A stretch of 44,404 bases of DNA from Paenibacillus assamensis DSM 18201 (lineage in GTDB: Bacteria > Bacillota > Bacilli > Paenibacillales > Paenibacillaceae), in assembly GCF_000422445.1 (NCBI RefSeq), contig NZ_AULU01000025.1, positions 1 through 44,404 of the forward strand, written 5' to 3'. The notes under the pieces are model-generated. The model saw nothing but the letters and a program-made list of their open reading frames with translations. It was not told where the DNA came from and ran no database searches. Position 1 is the first letter of the stretch, and the number at the start of each line of letters is the position of its first letter. Below, piece by piece: positions 16,874 through 25,759 of the stretch. Position numbers and translations under genes: made by a program.

Positions 16874-18109
16874 ATGGAGGAACAAAAGAAACATGATTTA
16901 GTTGCACTTGCCTCGATACCGCTAATCATGACGTTGGCCAACTCGATGCTTATTCCCGTGCTGCCTTTGATGCAGAAGAAATTAGGAATTACCTCTGTGA
17001 TGACCAGCTTAATCATAACGGTTTATGCAGCTGTATCCATCGTATGCATTCCGATAGCAGGATACTTATCTGACCGTTACGGTCGCAAGTTAATCATCAC
17101 GATCGGATTAATTATTGCAGCCATCGGCGGCGTTGTATCAGGCTTATCCGCTTGGAAATTAGAACAGAATGCCGCGTATATCGGTATTCTTATTGGCCGA
17201 TTTATCCAAGGCATTGGTGCAGCAGGGGCATTTCCTATCGTGATTCCATTGGTCGGGGATATGTTTAAAAGTGATGAGCAAGTAAGCAGTTCACTCGGCA
17301 TGATCGAGACATCGAATACATTTGGCAAAGTACTAAGTCCTATACTGGGCTCTGCGCTTACGTTAGTAGTCTGGTTTCTTCCGCTTGCGATAATACCGTT
17401 CTTCTGTTTGATCTCGATAGCTGCGATCGCAATCTTCGTCAAGGTGCCTAAGAAAAACAACCAGCAAAAGATCACGTTCAAAGCATTCCTCCATGATGTT
17501 GGCGACATTTTATACAAGGATGGCCGTTGGTTGTATGCGATTTTCGTAATCGGTGGGATCACGATGTATATTATGTTTGGGTTTTTGTATCATATGTCCA
17601 CAATGCTGGAGGACAAGCATGGAATCGAAGGAATTAAGAAAGGCGCTTTGCTTGCCATTCCGTTAAGTGCCATCTGCCTTGCATCCTATTTGACTGGTAA
17701 ATTAATTGGGACCGACAAATGTAAAATGAAGTGGATTAACTTTACGGGTACAGTCATTTTGACCGTAAGTATGGGGATGTTTTTATTTCTGGATACGACC
17801 AAGCTGCTAACGAATCTTATTCTCTTGTCCGTTGGAGGAATAGGGATTGGTCTCATATTGCCAAGTCTGGATGCCTTAATTACAGAAGGGATAGATAAAA
17901 AGCAGCGAGGGACGATTACGTCTTTATACAGCAGTATGCGTTTTATCGGTGTTGCAGCGGGTCCGTTGATCACTTCATTTTTTTTGGATAATGATAAAAT
18001 GGTGTTCTATATATTCACGGGTGCAGGCCTCCTATGCTGCGGCATCGCTTTGTTCGCCATTCATCCAAGCAAAGAGCGGCAAGAGGAAGAGGGATTGATG
18101 CCCACTTAA
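16874..18109 (+). CDS. MFS drug-type exporter (DHA1 family, YmfD-like)
   Basis: 411 residues with about 12 membrane segments, normal for DHA1-type major facilitator exporters that use the proton gradient to extrude drugs or siderophores. The motif-A loop GYLSDRYGRKLII (near residues 58-70) is intact, and the motif-C-like region is GMIETSNTFGKVLSPILGS. The opening HDLVALASIPLIMTLANSML resembles the bacillibactin exporter YmfD. The ATG at 16874 is preferred over 16853 because GAAAGAGG lies 8 bases before it. It stands alone; a hairpin downstream (18164-18185) has its T-run on the opposite strand. The exported compound is unknown. Confidence 0.87.
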   Translation: MEEQKKHDLVALASIPLIMTLANSMLIPVLPLMQKKLGITSVMTSLIITVYAAVSIVCIPIAGYLSDRYGRKLIITIGLIIAAIGGVVSGLSAWKLEQNAAYIGILIGRFIQGIGAAGAFPIVIPLVGDMFKSDEQVSSSLGMIETSNTFGKVLSPILGSALTLVVWFLPLAIIPFFCLISIAAIAIFVKVPKKNNQQKITFKAFLHDVGDILYKDGRWLYAIFVIGGITMYIMFGFLYHMSTMLEDKHGIEGIKKGALLAIPLSAICLASYLTGKLIGTDKCKMKWINFTGTVILTVSMGMFLFLDTTKLLTNLILLSVGGIGIGLILPSLDALITEGIDKKQRGTITSLYSSMRFIGVAAGPLITSFFLDNDKMVFYIFTGAGLLCCGIALFAIHPSKERQEEEGLMPT

Positions 18110-18160
18110 CATGTTTCAGGTTAGGGTGAAAAGATTTGGAGATGAGTAGTTGATCTCGTA

Positions 18161-18185
18161 AAAAAGCCACTCTGAAGAGTGGCTT
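18161..18185 (-). terminator. Terminator for the SLH-GH18 gene
   Basis: Perfect arms AAGCCACTCT (18164-18173) and AGAGTGGCTT (18176-18185), with the run of Ts on the minus strand (plus-strand A-run 18161-18165). Near-identical short direct repeats ATGAGCTATATAAGT and ATGAGCTCTATAAGT follow between 18197 and 18230. Confidence 0.7.
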
Positions 18186-18252
18186 ACATTCATAATGAGC
18201 TATATAAGTATGATGAGCTCTATAAGTGCAGGCGTCTACATAAGCCTTTCAA

Positions 18253-19884
18253 TTATGGTTTAGTCGTATGCTGCTTGAGCATTTCATAATCGGCTGCTGT
18301 ATAGTTACCCATATGCCATAAGGAAACACCTTGCAAGCCGTAAAACTTGGCCAGCCATATTTTATGTTCAATACTTTGCGTATTTTCATACCAAATCTCG
18401 TGGCTGCCGCGGTCATCTTTGAACGTAATTTTGCTTAAAAAGTACGGTGTCACGAATTCCACTTTGCTGCCCGATTTGGCTGCCCGCTCTTCCACTAACT
18501 TGATAGATGGTTGTTCTGACACCCTCGTTCCATCTGGTCGTGTTATCCATTGATTCGCTTGCTTTGAAATACCTAACACAAGCTTTTCTTTCGGTATTAC
18601 TTTCAATGCCGCTTGTATCGTTTCATTGACCAATGGCAGGGGAGCAGATGGAAGCCTGCTCTCCATATGTGTATAATCGTAAGCCATAAGAATCACTTGG
18701 TCGGCAATCGCACCGATTGATTTGTAATCGTAGCCTTTATACCAGTTTGTTGGTGGAACTGCTACGGAAAAGGTAAACCCATTCAAGCTCTGTTTCAACT
18801 CTCGTAAAAAAGATACAAAGGCAGCCTGCTCCGATTCTTTCTTAATACCTTCAAAATCAATAGAAATCCCCGAAAACCCATATGGATTATTCGCCATTTC
18901 CGATTGAACAGACTGAATAAAGGCTTGCTGCGCAGGAAGATCTGTAAGGAACTTGCTTAATTGACCTTTGCCGTTATGTGCAAATATACTCAGCTCTTTC
19001 TGTACGTTGTGCTGATCCGCAATCTGGATCGCAGCTTCCCAGCCACTAGGCACCGCATACTCACCAGCTTTCATATCCAATGAAGCGACGCCATCAGCTG
19101 TATAGCTAAGTTCGGACCAACCAAATTTGACGTCATTTAAATGGCTCATTTGATTCGCTTGTTTGAATGATTCAATCGCATAATAACCGATCCCGGATAG
19201 AGGCTGATCTTTAATTCGTTCATTGATGACCCGCTCAATAATAGACGCGGCTTCTTTTCTTGTTAAAGATGCATTTGGTCGAAATGCGCCTGTTTTATCG
19301 CCAACCATAATGCCTAGAGAGGAGCTGTAGTAAAGCTCAGGCAAATAGTTCGGGTTTATTTTGTTAGCATCTGCAAAGTTATGATTGCTCTGTTCGTCCT
19401 TCCAGCCAGAATCTTTCCATGCTTTACGTTCTGCGTCCGTCTTTTGTTGCAGCAGCAGGTTGCCTGTAAGTACAGCCACTTCTTCTCTCGTAATCTCATT
19501 TTTAGGTTTGAATTGACGATCCTTAATCATGAATTGGATCAGACCTTGATCATAAGCGTGTTTTACATAATCATAGGACCAGTAAGCAGCATCCTGCATA
19601 TCTTTTAATTTCATCGAGGTACCTGATTTTGACTCGTACTGTTCTGGGTTAGCTGCCATTAGCATTTTGACAAATGCCTCTCTTGTTAGAACGTCATTCC
19701 CTTGAAAGGTACCATTGCCCATACCAGAGACAACGCCTGTTACGGACAGCTTGTAAATACTATCAGTTGCCCAATCTTTCTTCACATCGGAATACGGTTT
19801 CAATTGAGCGTTATACGCCAATGTACTTCCTGTCCCTGCAAGCAGCAACATGGCAGTGGAAAGCGCTGCTATCTTTTTGAACAT
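18253..19884 (-). CDS. SLH-domain glycoside hydrolase family 18-like protein
   Basis: A 543-residue secreted protein. A signal peptide covers about 1-24 (FKKIAALSTAMLLLAGTGSTLA). Three S-layer-homology domains follow (about 25-72, 85-143, 165-218) and should bind pyruvylated secondary wall polymer. The C-terminal half is a GH18 TIM barrel like spore cortex and wall glycosidases (YaaH-type), with the catalytic motif GISIDFEG (Asp343, Glu345), LMAYDYTH, and the closing YGLQGVSLWHMGNY. The likely substrate is peptidoglycan or another GlcNAc polymer at the cell surface. The ATG at 19884 is chosen because GTAGGAGGA lies 6 bases before it; an in-frame ATG at 19908 would put that ribosome site inside the gene. 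It is a single-gene unit with its own terminator. Confidence 0.88.
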   Translation of the reverse strand: MFKKIAALSTAMLLLAGTGSTLAYNAQLKPYSDVKKDWATDSIYKLSVTGVVSGMGNGTFQGNDVLTREAFVKMLMAANPEQYESKSGTSMKLKDMQDAAYWSYDYVKHAYDQGLIQFMIKDRQFKPKNEITREEVAVLTGNLLLQQKTDAERKAWKDSGWKDEQSNHNFADANKINPNYLPELYYSSSLGIMVGDKTGAFRPNASLTRKEAASIIERVINERIKDQPLSGIGYYAIESFKQANQMSHLNDVKFGWSELSYTADGVASLDMKAGEYAVPSGWEAAIQIADQHNVQKELSIFAHNGKGQLSKFLTDLPAQQAFIQSVQSEMANNPYGFSGISIDFEGIKKESEQAAFVSFLRELKQSLNGFTFSVAVPPTNWYKGYDYKSIGAIADQVILMAYDYTHMESRLPSAPLPLVNETIQAALKVIPKEKLVLGISKQANQWITRPDGTRVSEQPSIKLVEERAAKSGSKVEFVTPYFLSKITFKDDRGSHEIWYENTQSIEHKIWLAKFYGLQGVSLWHMGNYTAADYEMLKQHTTKP

Positions 19885-20087
19885 CGTCATTCCTCCTACT
19901 AAATTCATCCATCTATTATACTAAACATGAGTATATTTATATATAAGTCTATGGCTATCTATCTCACACCGTATAAAAATCGTGTTCGGTATCCATCGCT
20001 TTGAACATGCTGTGCAGTTATAATCAATATATTTAGAATGTAGCGTAATAAGAGCTGAAGGATCTTAAACTTGGCAGGAGGGATAAG

Positions 20088-20594
20088 ATGCGTAATCTGG
20101 TTCTTTATACAGACAGATTGCTTTTGAGAAAGATGATCCAAGCTGATGTTGAAGTATTAATGGAAATTTTCTCGGATTCTGAGGCTATGAAATACTATCC
20201 ATCAACGAAAAATGAGCAGCAGGCGAGCGAATGGGTGGATTGGACACTGCGTAATTACGATACATATGGTACAGGGCTTTGGATCGTTGAAGATAAAGCA
20301 AAAGGAGACTTTCTTGGACAATGCGGCATAGTTCCTCAACAACTAGACGATGTAATCGAAATGGAGATAGGCTACCTGTTTGCTAGACGAGTATGGGGCA
20401 ATGGATATGCAACGGAAGCTGCATTGGCTTGCAAAAAATACGGCTTTGAGCAAATGGGGTTGAGGAAGCTAATTTCTTTCGTTGATGTAAATAACACGCC
20501 ATCGGCCAGGGTAGCTGAACGAATCGGAATGACGGTAGAAAAGACCATTAATAAATGGGAAAAAGATGTTTTAGTCTATGCGGTCTCCTTATAA
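20088..20594 (+). CDS. GNAT acetyltransferase, RimJ/RimL type
   Basis: A 168-residue GNAT protein of the RimJ/RimL branch, which acetylates protein N-termini or small amines with acetyl-CoA. Recognisable parts are the N-terminal strand LYTDRLLLRKM, the acetyl-CoA loop RRVWGNGYATEA (about 104-115) and VDVNNTPSARVAERIGM near the end. Full length, no defects. The ATG follows GGCAGGAGGG. It is a single-gene unit with its own terminator. It belongs to a run of five GNAT-encoding genes between 14.6 and 27.4 kb. Confidence 0.88.
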   Translation: MRNLVLYTDRLLLRKMIQADVEVLMEIFSDSEAMKYYPSTKNEQQASEWVDWTLRNYDTYGTGLWIVEDKAKGDFLGQCGIVPQQLDDVIEMEIGYLFARRVWGNGYATEAALACKKYGFEQMGLRKLISFVDVNNTPSARVAERIGMTVEKTINKWEKDVLVYAVSL

Positions 20595-20626
20595 AAGGAA
20601 TAAGAGTCTATTATAAAGTTGTAGAG

Positions 20627-20655
20627 GCGGCTCCTTGGGGCCGTTTTATTATTTT
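20627..20655 (+). terminator. Terminator after the GNAT gene
   Basis: CGGCTCC (from 20628) pairs with GGGGCCG (ending 20643) allowing one G-T pair, followed by TTTTATTATTTTAT. Confidence 0.6.
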
Positions 20656-20673
20656 ATAAATTTGTATGAACAA

Positions 20674-20699
20674 TGAACCTTTATTGACTCTGTGGTCTC
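20674..20699 (+). promoter_or_regulatory. Possible ECF-type autoregulated promoter
   Basis: TGAACC at 20674-20679 fits the AAC-core -35 of ECF sigma factors; GTCTC at 20695-20699 is a candidate -10 with a spacer of about 15 bp. It lies directly before the sigma factor gene, where autoregulation is usual. The match is short and tentative. Confidence 0.35.
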
Positions 20700-20723
20700 T
20701 TATCTATGAAAAGGGGAGTGAAC

Positions 20724-21287
20724 ATGAGAGTAAGCCATCTTGTCAGACAAGCCCAAAAAGGCAACAAGGAAGCTTTAGTACAGCTCATCATGGCCGATAA
20801 GGACGCTTATTATCGTCTCGCTTATTCGTACATGGGAAACGAGCATGATGCGTTGGATGCGATGGAAGACATGATCGTTACACTTTATGAAAAGATTGAC
20901 CAATTGCAAAAGGGTGAAGCCTTTTACAGTTGGAGTAAAACGATTCTCGTCAATCGCTGCAAAACGTTGCTTCGCAAAAAGGAGCGGTTGCTTCCAGTGG
21001 GAGATGAAGGAGAGTCTTCATTTGCTGCATTAACGGATGATAATCCATATCGCTATACAGAGTCAGAGATGAATATGGAGTTTCTGCTTTCTCATTTGAA
21101 TGAACAGCAGCGGGAAGCGATCGAACTTCGATATGTTCATGATCTTCCATATCAGATGATTGCGGACATGACCGGCGCACCGCTGGGAACGATCAAGTCA
21201 AGAATCTCACAAGGTATTCAAAAACTGAAAGTGATGATTGGAGGTGAGCATGATGAAGACAATCGAGGAGAAGTTAAAGGAGCATAA
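20724..21287 (+). CDS. ECF-type RNA polymerase sigma factor
   Basis: 187 residues with the two-domain ECF layout. Sigma-2 lies at about 8-75 (AYYRLAYSYMGNEHDALDAMEDM, then FYSWSKTILVNRCKTLLRKK), followed by a linker and sigma-4 at about 115-170 (NEQQREAIELRYVHDLPYQMIADMTGAPLGTIKSRI). It would direct RNA polymerase to a small regulon when released from its anti-sigma partner, whose gene overlaps by 38 bases. The ATG at 20724 is preferred over 20706 because AAAAGGGGAG lies just before it. The SigV/SigM-like layout suggests an envelope stress response, by family only. Confidence 0.88.
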   Translation: MRVSHLVRQAQKGNKEALVQLIMADKDAYYRLAYSYMGNEHDALDAMEDMIVTLYEKIDQLQKGEAFYSWSKTILVNRCKTLLRKKERLLPVGDEGESSFAALTDDNPYRYTESEMNMEFLLSHLNEQQREAIELRYVHDLPYQMIADMTGAPLGTIKSRISQGIQKLKVMIGGEHDEDNRGEVKGA

Positions 21288-22536
21288 ACAGACTTTTGAT
21301 ACGATGCAGACTCCTTCAGAACTGGAGGGACGACTTCGAGATGCGCTTCATAACGTTCCCGATAAAAAGAAAAGCAAAAATAAAGCCGTATCCTGGATCG
21401 CATCAGCGGCTGCGGTGTTCATTTTATTGGTTGGTGTGTATCAGTATCCTGCCCTAGCTTATTATGGTGAGAAGTTCTTCAAAACGAATTGGGGCGCGCT
21501 AAGCTTTTCTGAAGTAACAGAACAAGGATATGGTCAAAAGGTAGATGAAAGTATAACGCTTAGGGACGGCACTGTCGTTACTATCAATGGTGTTATGGCG
21601 GACGATAATGTGTTTCTCATGTACTACACGATGGATCGACCAGTGGGCATCGAGTTCAAGGATGAAGATTTTCGTCGATATGGCTTCGATAAATTAACAG
21701 GATTCCTGACAGATTCAAATTCGCAAGGGTACGGTGGCGGTGATGGTAAGAACAAGTCTCAGTTCGTGGGACAGGCTAGATTTGAACCTGTTAGCCCATT
21801 TTCTAGGACATTAACGGTTAACTTCTATGAATGGATTAATGACGAGCGAGTGTTTTATCCGATTTCTTTCAAGTTTGAAGCCAATAAAGCGATGAAGAGC
21901 ATTATCAAACAGGAGCTTGATCAATCCATTGAAGTCGATCATGGAACGATTCACTATAATTCTATTTCTGCTTCACCTACATCAACCCTTATTAAAGGGC
22001 GTTATGAATTTGAGGAATACCCGAGAACTTATGGCAAATACAAACTTTACGTGAATGGAATAGAAGTTCAATATAAGGGAAAGCATGGTAAAATGCCTGA
22101 ATTTGAGCTTATATTTGATATGCTACCAACAGACAGAATAAATTCCATTGAGCTTGAACTTGAAAACTTCTTAGGCTATCAAAAAATAGAAGAGCCCATT
22201 TCTCTCGCTTCACCATCAGATCGGTCCATTAAAATAGGCGATGAGAAGTTATGGATTCGCAGTGTAACCAAGACCGGGACAGGCTATGATGTTGTTATTG
22301 CTAGAAGAGAATTTACAAAATTGAAATGGGATACTATATCCGTAACAGCTGGTGGTAAAGTGATTCCAGTATCATCGATTTCTGAAAGCCGTCCTTGGGA
22401 TTTGAGGAATAATAATATTATGAGGGAAAACACGTTTTCCTTTAACACAAAAGATAAACCTGAATCCTTGCTGCTGGAGGATTTCACTTATATTAAAACC
22501 TACAATAAGAGAATATCTCTTCCTATCCATAAATAG
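21250..22536 (+). CDS. DUF4179-containing transmembrane anti-sigma factor
   Basis: 428 residues. A cytoplasmic N-terminus of about 45 residues, which would hold the sigma factor, is followed by one membrane segment (about 47-67, WIASAAAVFILLVGVYQYPA) and a long extracellular region. Residues about 75-190 match the DUF4179 pattern (LRDGTVVTINGVMADDNVFLMYYTMD), with further beta-rich domains to the end. The start lies within the sigma gene; GGAGGTGAGC precedes ATG 21250 and ATG 21253, either of which is acceptable. DUF4179 proteins are regularly encoded next to ECF sigma factors and are thought to sense the envelope. The terminator 90 bases downstream closes the pair. Confidence 0.85.
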   Translation: MMKTIEEKLKEHKQTFDTMQTPSELEGRLRDALHNVPDKKKSKNKAVSWIASAAAVFILLVGVYQYPALAYYGEKFFKTNWGALSFSEVTEQGYGQKVDESITLRDGTVVTINGVMADDNVFLMYYTMDRPVGIEFKDEDFRRYGFDKLTGFLTDSNSQGYGGGDGKNKSQFVGQARFEPVSPFSRTLTVNFYEWINDERVFYPISFKFEANKAMKSIIKQELDQSIEVDHGTIHYNSISASPTSTLIKGRYEFEEYPRTYGKYKLYVNGIEVQYKGKHGKMPEFELIFDMLPTDRINSIELELENFLGYQKIEEPISLASPSDRSIKIGDEKLWIRSVTKTGTGYDVVIARREFTKLKWDTISVTAGGKVIPVSSISESRPWDLRNNNIMRENTFSFNTKDKPESLLLEDFTYIKTYNKRISLPIHK

Positions 22537-22625
22537 AATGATCGGTTTTATATCCTGAATCAAAAACGCAGCAATAATTGTACCATTTGTATATAGGGCC
22601 GAGAGGGTCTTGTTCAGACAGTATA

Positions 22626-22671
22626 AGAACCCTGTCTTTCTTAAGAGACAGGGTTCTTTAACTTTTTAAAT
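22626..22671. terminator. Bidirectional terminator between anti-sigma and GNAT genes
   Basis: Perfect 12-bp arms AGAACCCTGTCT (22626-22637) and AGACAGGGTTCT (22646-22657) followed by TTAACTTTTT; located between convergent genes. Confidence 0.8.
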
Positions 22672-22692
22672 AGTCTGGATTTGTAATTGTGC

Positions 22693-23238
22693 CTACTTAC
22701 TATTCCATTCTTCCGCTAACACGCCATATACGACATGATCGACATAATGGTCATACAACCATTCGGCTTGTCGAATGCTGCCTTCCTGCACATAGTTTAA
22801 GCGCTCAGGTATGCTTCTGCTCTTTGTATTGCCTACGGCAGCTATAATTTCAACTTTATTAAGGCTTAATTCATGAAATGCATAATCAGTCAATGCACTT
22901 GCTACTCGGGTCATAATACCATTTCCTTGATACACTTGAGCAAGCCAATACCCTATTTGAGCGACTTGGTTAGAACGGTTGATTTGATTGAATCCTGCAA
23001 CACCAACAATTTGACCTTTGTATACGATAGCTGTAGTAAGATTTCTATTTTCTGCGAAGCCTGTAAGACACATTTGAATAAATGCTTTTGTATCTTCAAT
23101 ATTTGTTGTTTCATCGAGCCATGGCAGCCATTCTCTCAGATAGTTTCTTGAATCATTTGTTAATTTAAAAATACGATCTGCATCCTTTAGTTCTATTAAT
23201 TTAAGAGATAGTTCTTCATCAATGGTATGTATGAACAT
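22693..23238 (-). CDS. GNAT acetyltransferase, RimL/YdaF type
   Basis: A 181-residue GNAT protein resembling the RimL/YdaF group annotated as ribosomal-protein serine acetyltransferases. Typical parts are LREWLPWLDETT (about 33-44), VAQIGYWLAQVYQGNGIMTRVA with the acetyl-CoA loop (about 92-113), and the ending WLYDHYVDHVVYGVLAEEW. Full length. The ATG follows TAGGGGTGAGA on the minus strand. It is a monocistronic unit bounded by the convergent terminator downstream. The acetylated target cannot be assigned from sequence alone. Confidence 0.88.
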   Translation of the reverse strand: MFIHTIDEELSLKLIELKDADRIFKLTNDSRNYLREWLPWLDETTNIEDTKAFIQMCLTGFAENRNLTTAIVYKGQIVGVAGFNQINRSNQVAQIGYWLAQVYQGNGIMTRVASALTDYAFHELSLNKVEIIAAVGNTKSRSIPERLNYVQEGSIRQAEWLYDHYVDHVVYGVLAEEWNSK

Positions 23239-23355
23239 TGTATCTCACCCCTATAAGATATTGGTTGTTTTATACACTTTAGCAAAGAAAGAGTATTATA
23301 ATAAAGAAATAATTTATATATTTACCTATTTTCATAGTAAGGAGGGGATCGCTTC

Positions 23356-23739
23356 ATGCATGATCAAGAATTATCGCAAGCTGAGACGAGCAGATTACTG
23401 ACGTATTTTGATTATTTTCAACATGAACAAACGTTCACGGTTCACAAAAATGGTTATGAGTTTGAGAATGATACGGTTATGGAGTTTCGTGAAGTGCTCA
23501 CGGATACAGGGTTTTTAATGGTATTTGATTGGATGGAATGGCTCAATAGGCATGAAGTGTATAGAGATATAAATATTGATATTTCTGATCATATTAAGCA
23601 AGCTGATATGGAAACCCTTCGCAAACTAATGACAAGCTACATTAGAGGAGATCGGTTTAACGAAGGGTTATTTATCACCGTAATTAAGAAAGGTATCGTA
23701 GCTGCTATATTAGAAAGAGTAAAGGGGCTACATGGTTGA
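23356..23739 (+). CDS. DUF6508-like small protein
   Basis: A 127-residue acidic soluble protein matching the DUF6508 pattern: FMVFDWMEWLNRHEVYRD-like core (about 55-72) and ETLRKLMTSYIRGDRFNEGLF (about 88-108), followed by a short helical end with GIVAAILERV. Function is unknown for the family; it is common in Bacillales. The ATG follows AAGGAGGGG. The last 12 bases overlap the end of the convergent GNAT gene, so the two mRNAs are antisense at their 3' ends and no terminator is seen between them. Confidence 0.75.
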   Translation: MHDQELSQAETSRLLTYFDYFQHEQTFTVHKNGYEFENDTVMEFREVLTDTGFLMVFDWMEWLNRHEVYRDINIDISDHIKQADMETLRKLMTSYIRGDRFNEGLFITVIKKGIVAAILERVKGLHG

Positions 23740-24375
23740 TTTCTGCTGTCTTGGACGGAACATACCGTAGACGGGGACATGATCGAGTCGAGCTTCTCGC
23801 ATCAACACGAATCCGAACTTTTCATAGAGAGCCGTATTCGATTTGTTTTCTGTATCTAGCGCCACGCCATGCGACAGTGGGCAAGAATCTACGTCATGTA
23901 ACAGATGGTGCAGCAGTGCTTTTCCGATTCCTTTGCCTTGTGCTTCTGGTGCGACTCCAATCATAATCAGATAGTGATGGGCGGTACGAGGGGCCATGGA
24001 GCGGGTAACTTGCATGTATTTGTTTAACTGTTGAATCTTCCTAATTGGTAAGCGGCAAGCCAAAGAAATGAGTCTTCCAAGCAACTTTACGATGTCCATA
24101 GGCTTTATTGTATTGGTCGCAGGCTTCTCTATAATATAGGCCCCAAGCAGTTTCTCATTTTCAAAATAGCCCCATACATCTTCATGAAGCCATTCACTTT
24201 TATCAAATAGAAATGAAAAGAAATGAGCCGTATGGCGTCGAGCTTGCTCATTACACTCAGAATGGCCGAATATATGCAGAAAAATGGGATCTTGAGCAAA
24301 TGCGCTGCTCATAAGCGATACGAAAGAGGCTTTATTTGACTGATTCAGCTTGGATATACGATTAGAAGAGCTCAA
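23728..24375 (-). CDS. GNAT acetyltransferase
   Basis: A 215-residue GNAT protein of the longer type found in small-molecule acetyltransferases. The acetyl-CoA-binding segment is LIMIGVAPEAQGKGIGKALLHHLL (about 134-157), with strand-6 residues ALDTENKSNTALYEKFGFVL near 170-190. It starts at TTG 24375, overlapping the stop of the upstream membrane-protein gene (TTGA), with GGTGATGATAC as a weak ribosome site, so translation is probably coupled. It may modify a substrate handled by the membrane protein. Its stop overlaps the end of the convergent DUF6508 gene. Confidence 0.82.
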   Translation of the reverse strand: MSSSNRISKLNQSNKASFVSLMSSAFAQDPIFLHIFGHSECNEQARRHTAHFFSFLFDKSEWLHEDVWGYFENEKLLGAYIIEKPATNTIKPMDIVKLLGRLISLACRLPIRKIQQLNKYMQVTRSMAPRTAHHYLIMIGVAPEAQGKGIGKALLHHLLHDVDSCPLSHGVALDTENKSNTALYEKFGFVLMREARLDHVPVYGMFRPRQQKSTM

Positions 24376-24947
24376 GTATCATCACCAACTTTGTGAAATG
24401 GTTTGCTGCCATAATGATCGACGGCGAAGCTGAACAGCACTTTGATCATAAATAATATACAGGTCGTTAACATATAGGAATGGAGGTTAGGGAGCAATGG
24501 CAACAAGCCGAGTCCAATAGACAAGAGGAGGCCTGCAATGAATAATTGGGATTGCTTTCTGATAAGTGAGTTTACAATAAACGCACCAATAATCGTATAC
24601 GCCCACACAACGATGGAATGTTCTACATTTACACCAAGCAATAACGCAATAAGTACAATATGAACATGTATGCTTATAAATACGATCCGGTTTGTGCTCC
24701 GTGCCGCATAAAAGTTATTAGTCGAGACTGTAAAATTAGCGATACAGCCAGCAAATATATCGAAGATCAGAATACAGGCGAGTATACTGCGCCACAATGG
24801 TAACGATTGGATCATTTCGGGAGATCTCCACAGTAATGCCCCTGTTAGCAGTACCCCAAAGAACAGAACAGCGATTATCGATCCTATATGCTGCTTCTCA
24901 CCAAACACATCATGCAAAAACGGAGGAATACGTAGTTCCTTTTTCAT
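24372..24947 (-). CDS. Polytopic membrane protein of unknown family
   Basis: 191 residues with about five or six hydrophobic membrane segments (roughly residues 25-45, 53-74, 85-105, 107-127, 132-152, 155-178) and short basic loops. I do not recognise the family; there are no transporter signature motifs. The ATG at 24947 follows AAGGAG at 8 bases; a GTG three codons upstream is less likely. It forms a two-gene operon with the GNAT gene and is divergent from a TetR-type repressor, so TetR control of this operon is the natural hypothesis. Confidence 0.72.
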   Translation of the reverse strand: MKKELRIPPFLHDVFGEKQHIGSIIAVLFFGVLLTGALLWRSPEMIQSLPLWRSILACILIFDIFAGCIANFTVSTNNFYAARSTNRIVFISIHVHIVLIALLLGVNVEHSIVVWAYTIIGAFIVNSLIRKQSQLFIAGLLLSIGLGLLPLLPNLHSYMLTTCILFMIKVLFSFAVDHYGSKPFHKVGDDT

Positions 24948-24993
24948 CGAATACACTCCTTATTCTAAAGTTATGTAGTGATTGTATAAGATT

Positions 24994-25069
24994 ACTCTAA
25001 AACGATTATAACTGCAAAGCGTCTAAATGCAATAGGTTTTATACTCATATCATTGATATACTCTAAAAC
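24994..25069. promoter_or_regulatory. Candidate TetR operator region
   Basis: The intergenic space between the divergent membrane-protein operon and TetR gene contains ACTCTAAAAC twice in direct orientation (24994-25003 and 25060-25069) and GTTTTA (25036-25041) in inverted orientation to the second copy. Repeats of this kind are typical operator elements, but no single clean TetR palindrome is evident. Confidence 0.35.
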
Positions 25070-25099
25070 TTAAGCTACACTTTTTGTGAGGTGATAGAG

Positions 25100-25708
25100 A
25101 TGAACGGCTATGAACGTCGCAAACAGAAGAAAATCGATCAAATTTACCGTGCTTCCTTACCGTTGTTTATGCAATACGGGTTTCAAAAAGTGAGTGTACA
25201 TGAGATAGCTGAACTTGCTAAAGTATCTCCCGCGACCATATATAATTACTTTGGAACGAAAGAAAAACTTTATATAGATATGTTGATGGATTGGATGGAC
25301 ACGCGATTGGAGCAATGTGAACGCATTCTTGCTTCAGAGCTGTCTTACCCTGAAAAAACAAAGCAAATCATGCTGCTCGAAGCTGAAAGTGTTAAGGTTC
25401 TATTTGATGATGCAATAAATCCTTTAGGCACAGAGATGGACGAATGGGGCAGCCAATTGCAGAAGTATAACGTGGACAAAGTGATGCCTTTTTATATGAA
25501 GTATATTGAGATGGGCAAGCAGGAGGGTTTTATTAAAAAAGAGATTACGGAAGAGATGAGTATGATGTATTTCACGATGTACAAAAATGAACTGGAAAGA
25601 TATCAGAATTCAGCTGCGAATCGAGAGCAAGTTGAACAAAATATCGATCAGCTAATAGAGCTATTTTTCTTTGGCCTAATAGGTAGAATGGAACCTACTA
25701 ACTCGTAG
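25100..25708 (+). CDS. TetR-family transcriptional regulator
   Basis: 202 residues. The N-terminal helix-turn-helix is clear (QIYRASLPLFMQYGFQKVSVHEIAELAKVSPATIYNYFGTKEKL, about 14-57); the C-terminal ligand-binding half is variable, as usual. It should act as a dimeric repressor released by a small ligand. The ATG at 25100 follows GAGGTGA; a GTG three codons upstream overlaps that ribosome site. The gene is divergent from the membrane protein/GNAT operon, the likeliest target. No terminator is obvious after it. Confidence 0.88.
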   Translation: MNGYERRKQKKIDQIYRASLPLFMQYGFQKVSVHEIAELAKVSPATIYNYFGTKEKLYIDMLMDWMDTRLEQCERILASELSYPEKTKQIMLLEAESVKVLFDDAINPLGTEMDEWGSQLQKYNVDKVMPFYMKYIEMGKQEGFIKKEITEEMSMMYFTMYKNELERYQNSAANREQVEQNIDQLIELFFFGLIGRMEPTNS

Positions 25709-25759
25709 AATGGTCAGGATGGGCAGCGATGCATATTAAATTTGTAGGAGTTTTTATAA

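Noticed and set aside
18197..18230. Short tandem repeat as a possible CRISPR or regulatory array
   Set aside because: Only two imperfect 15-bp copies directly adjacent; no spacers and no cas genes.
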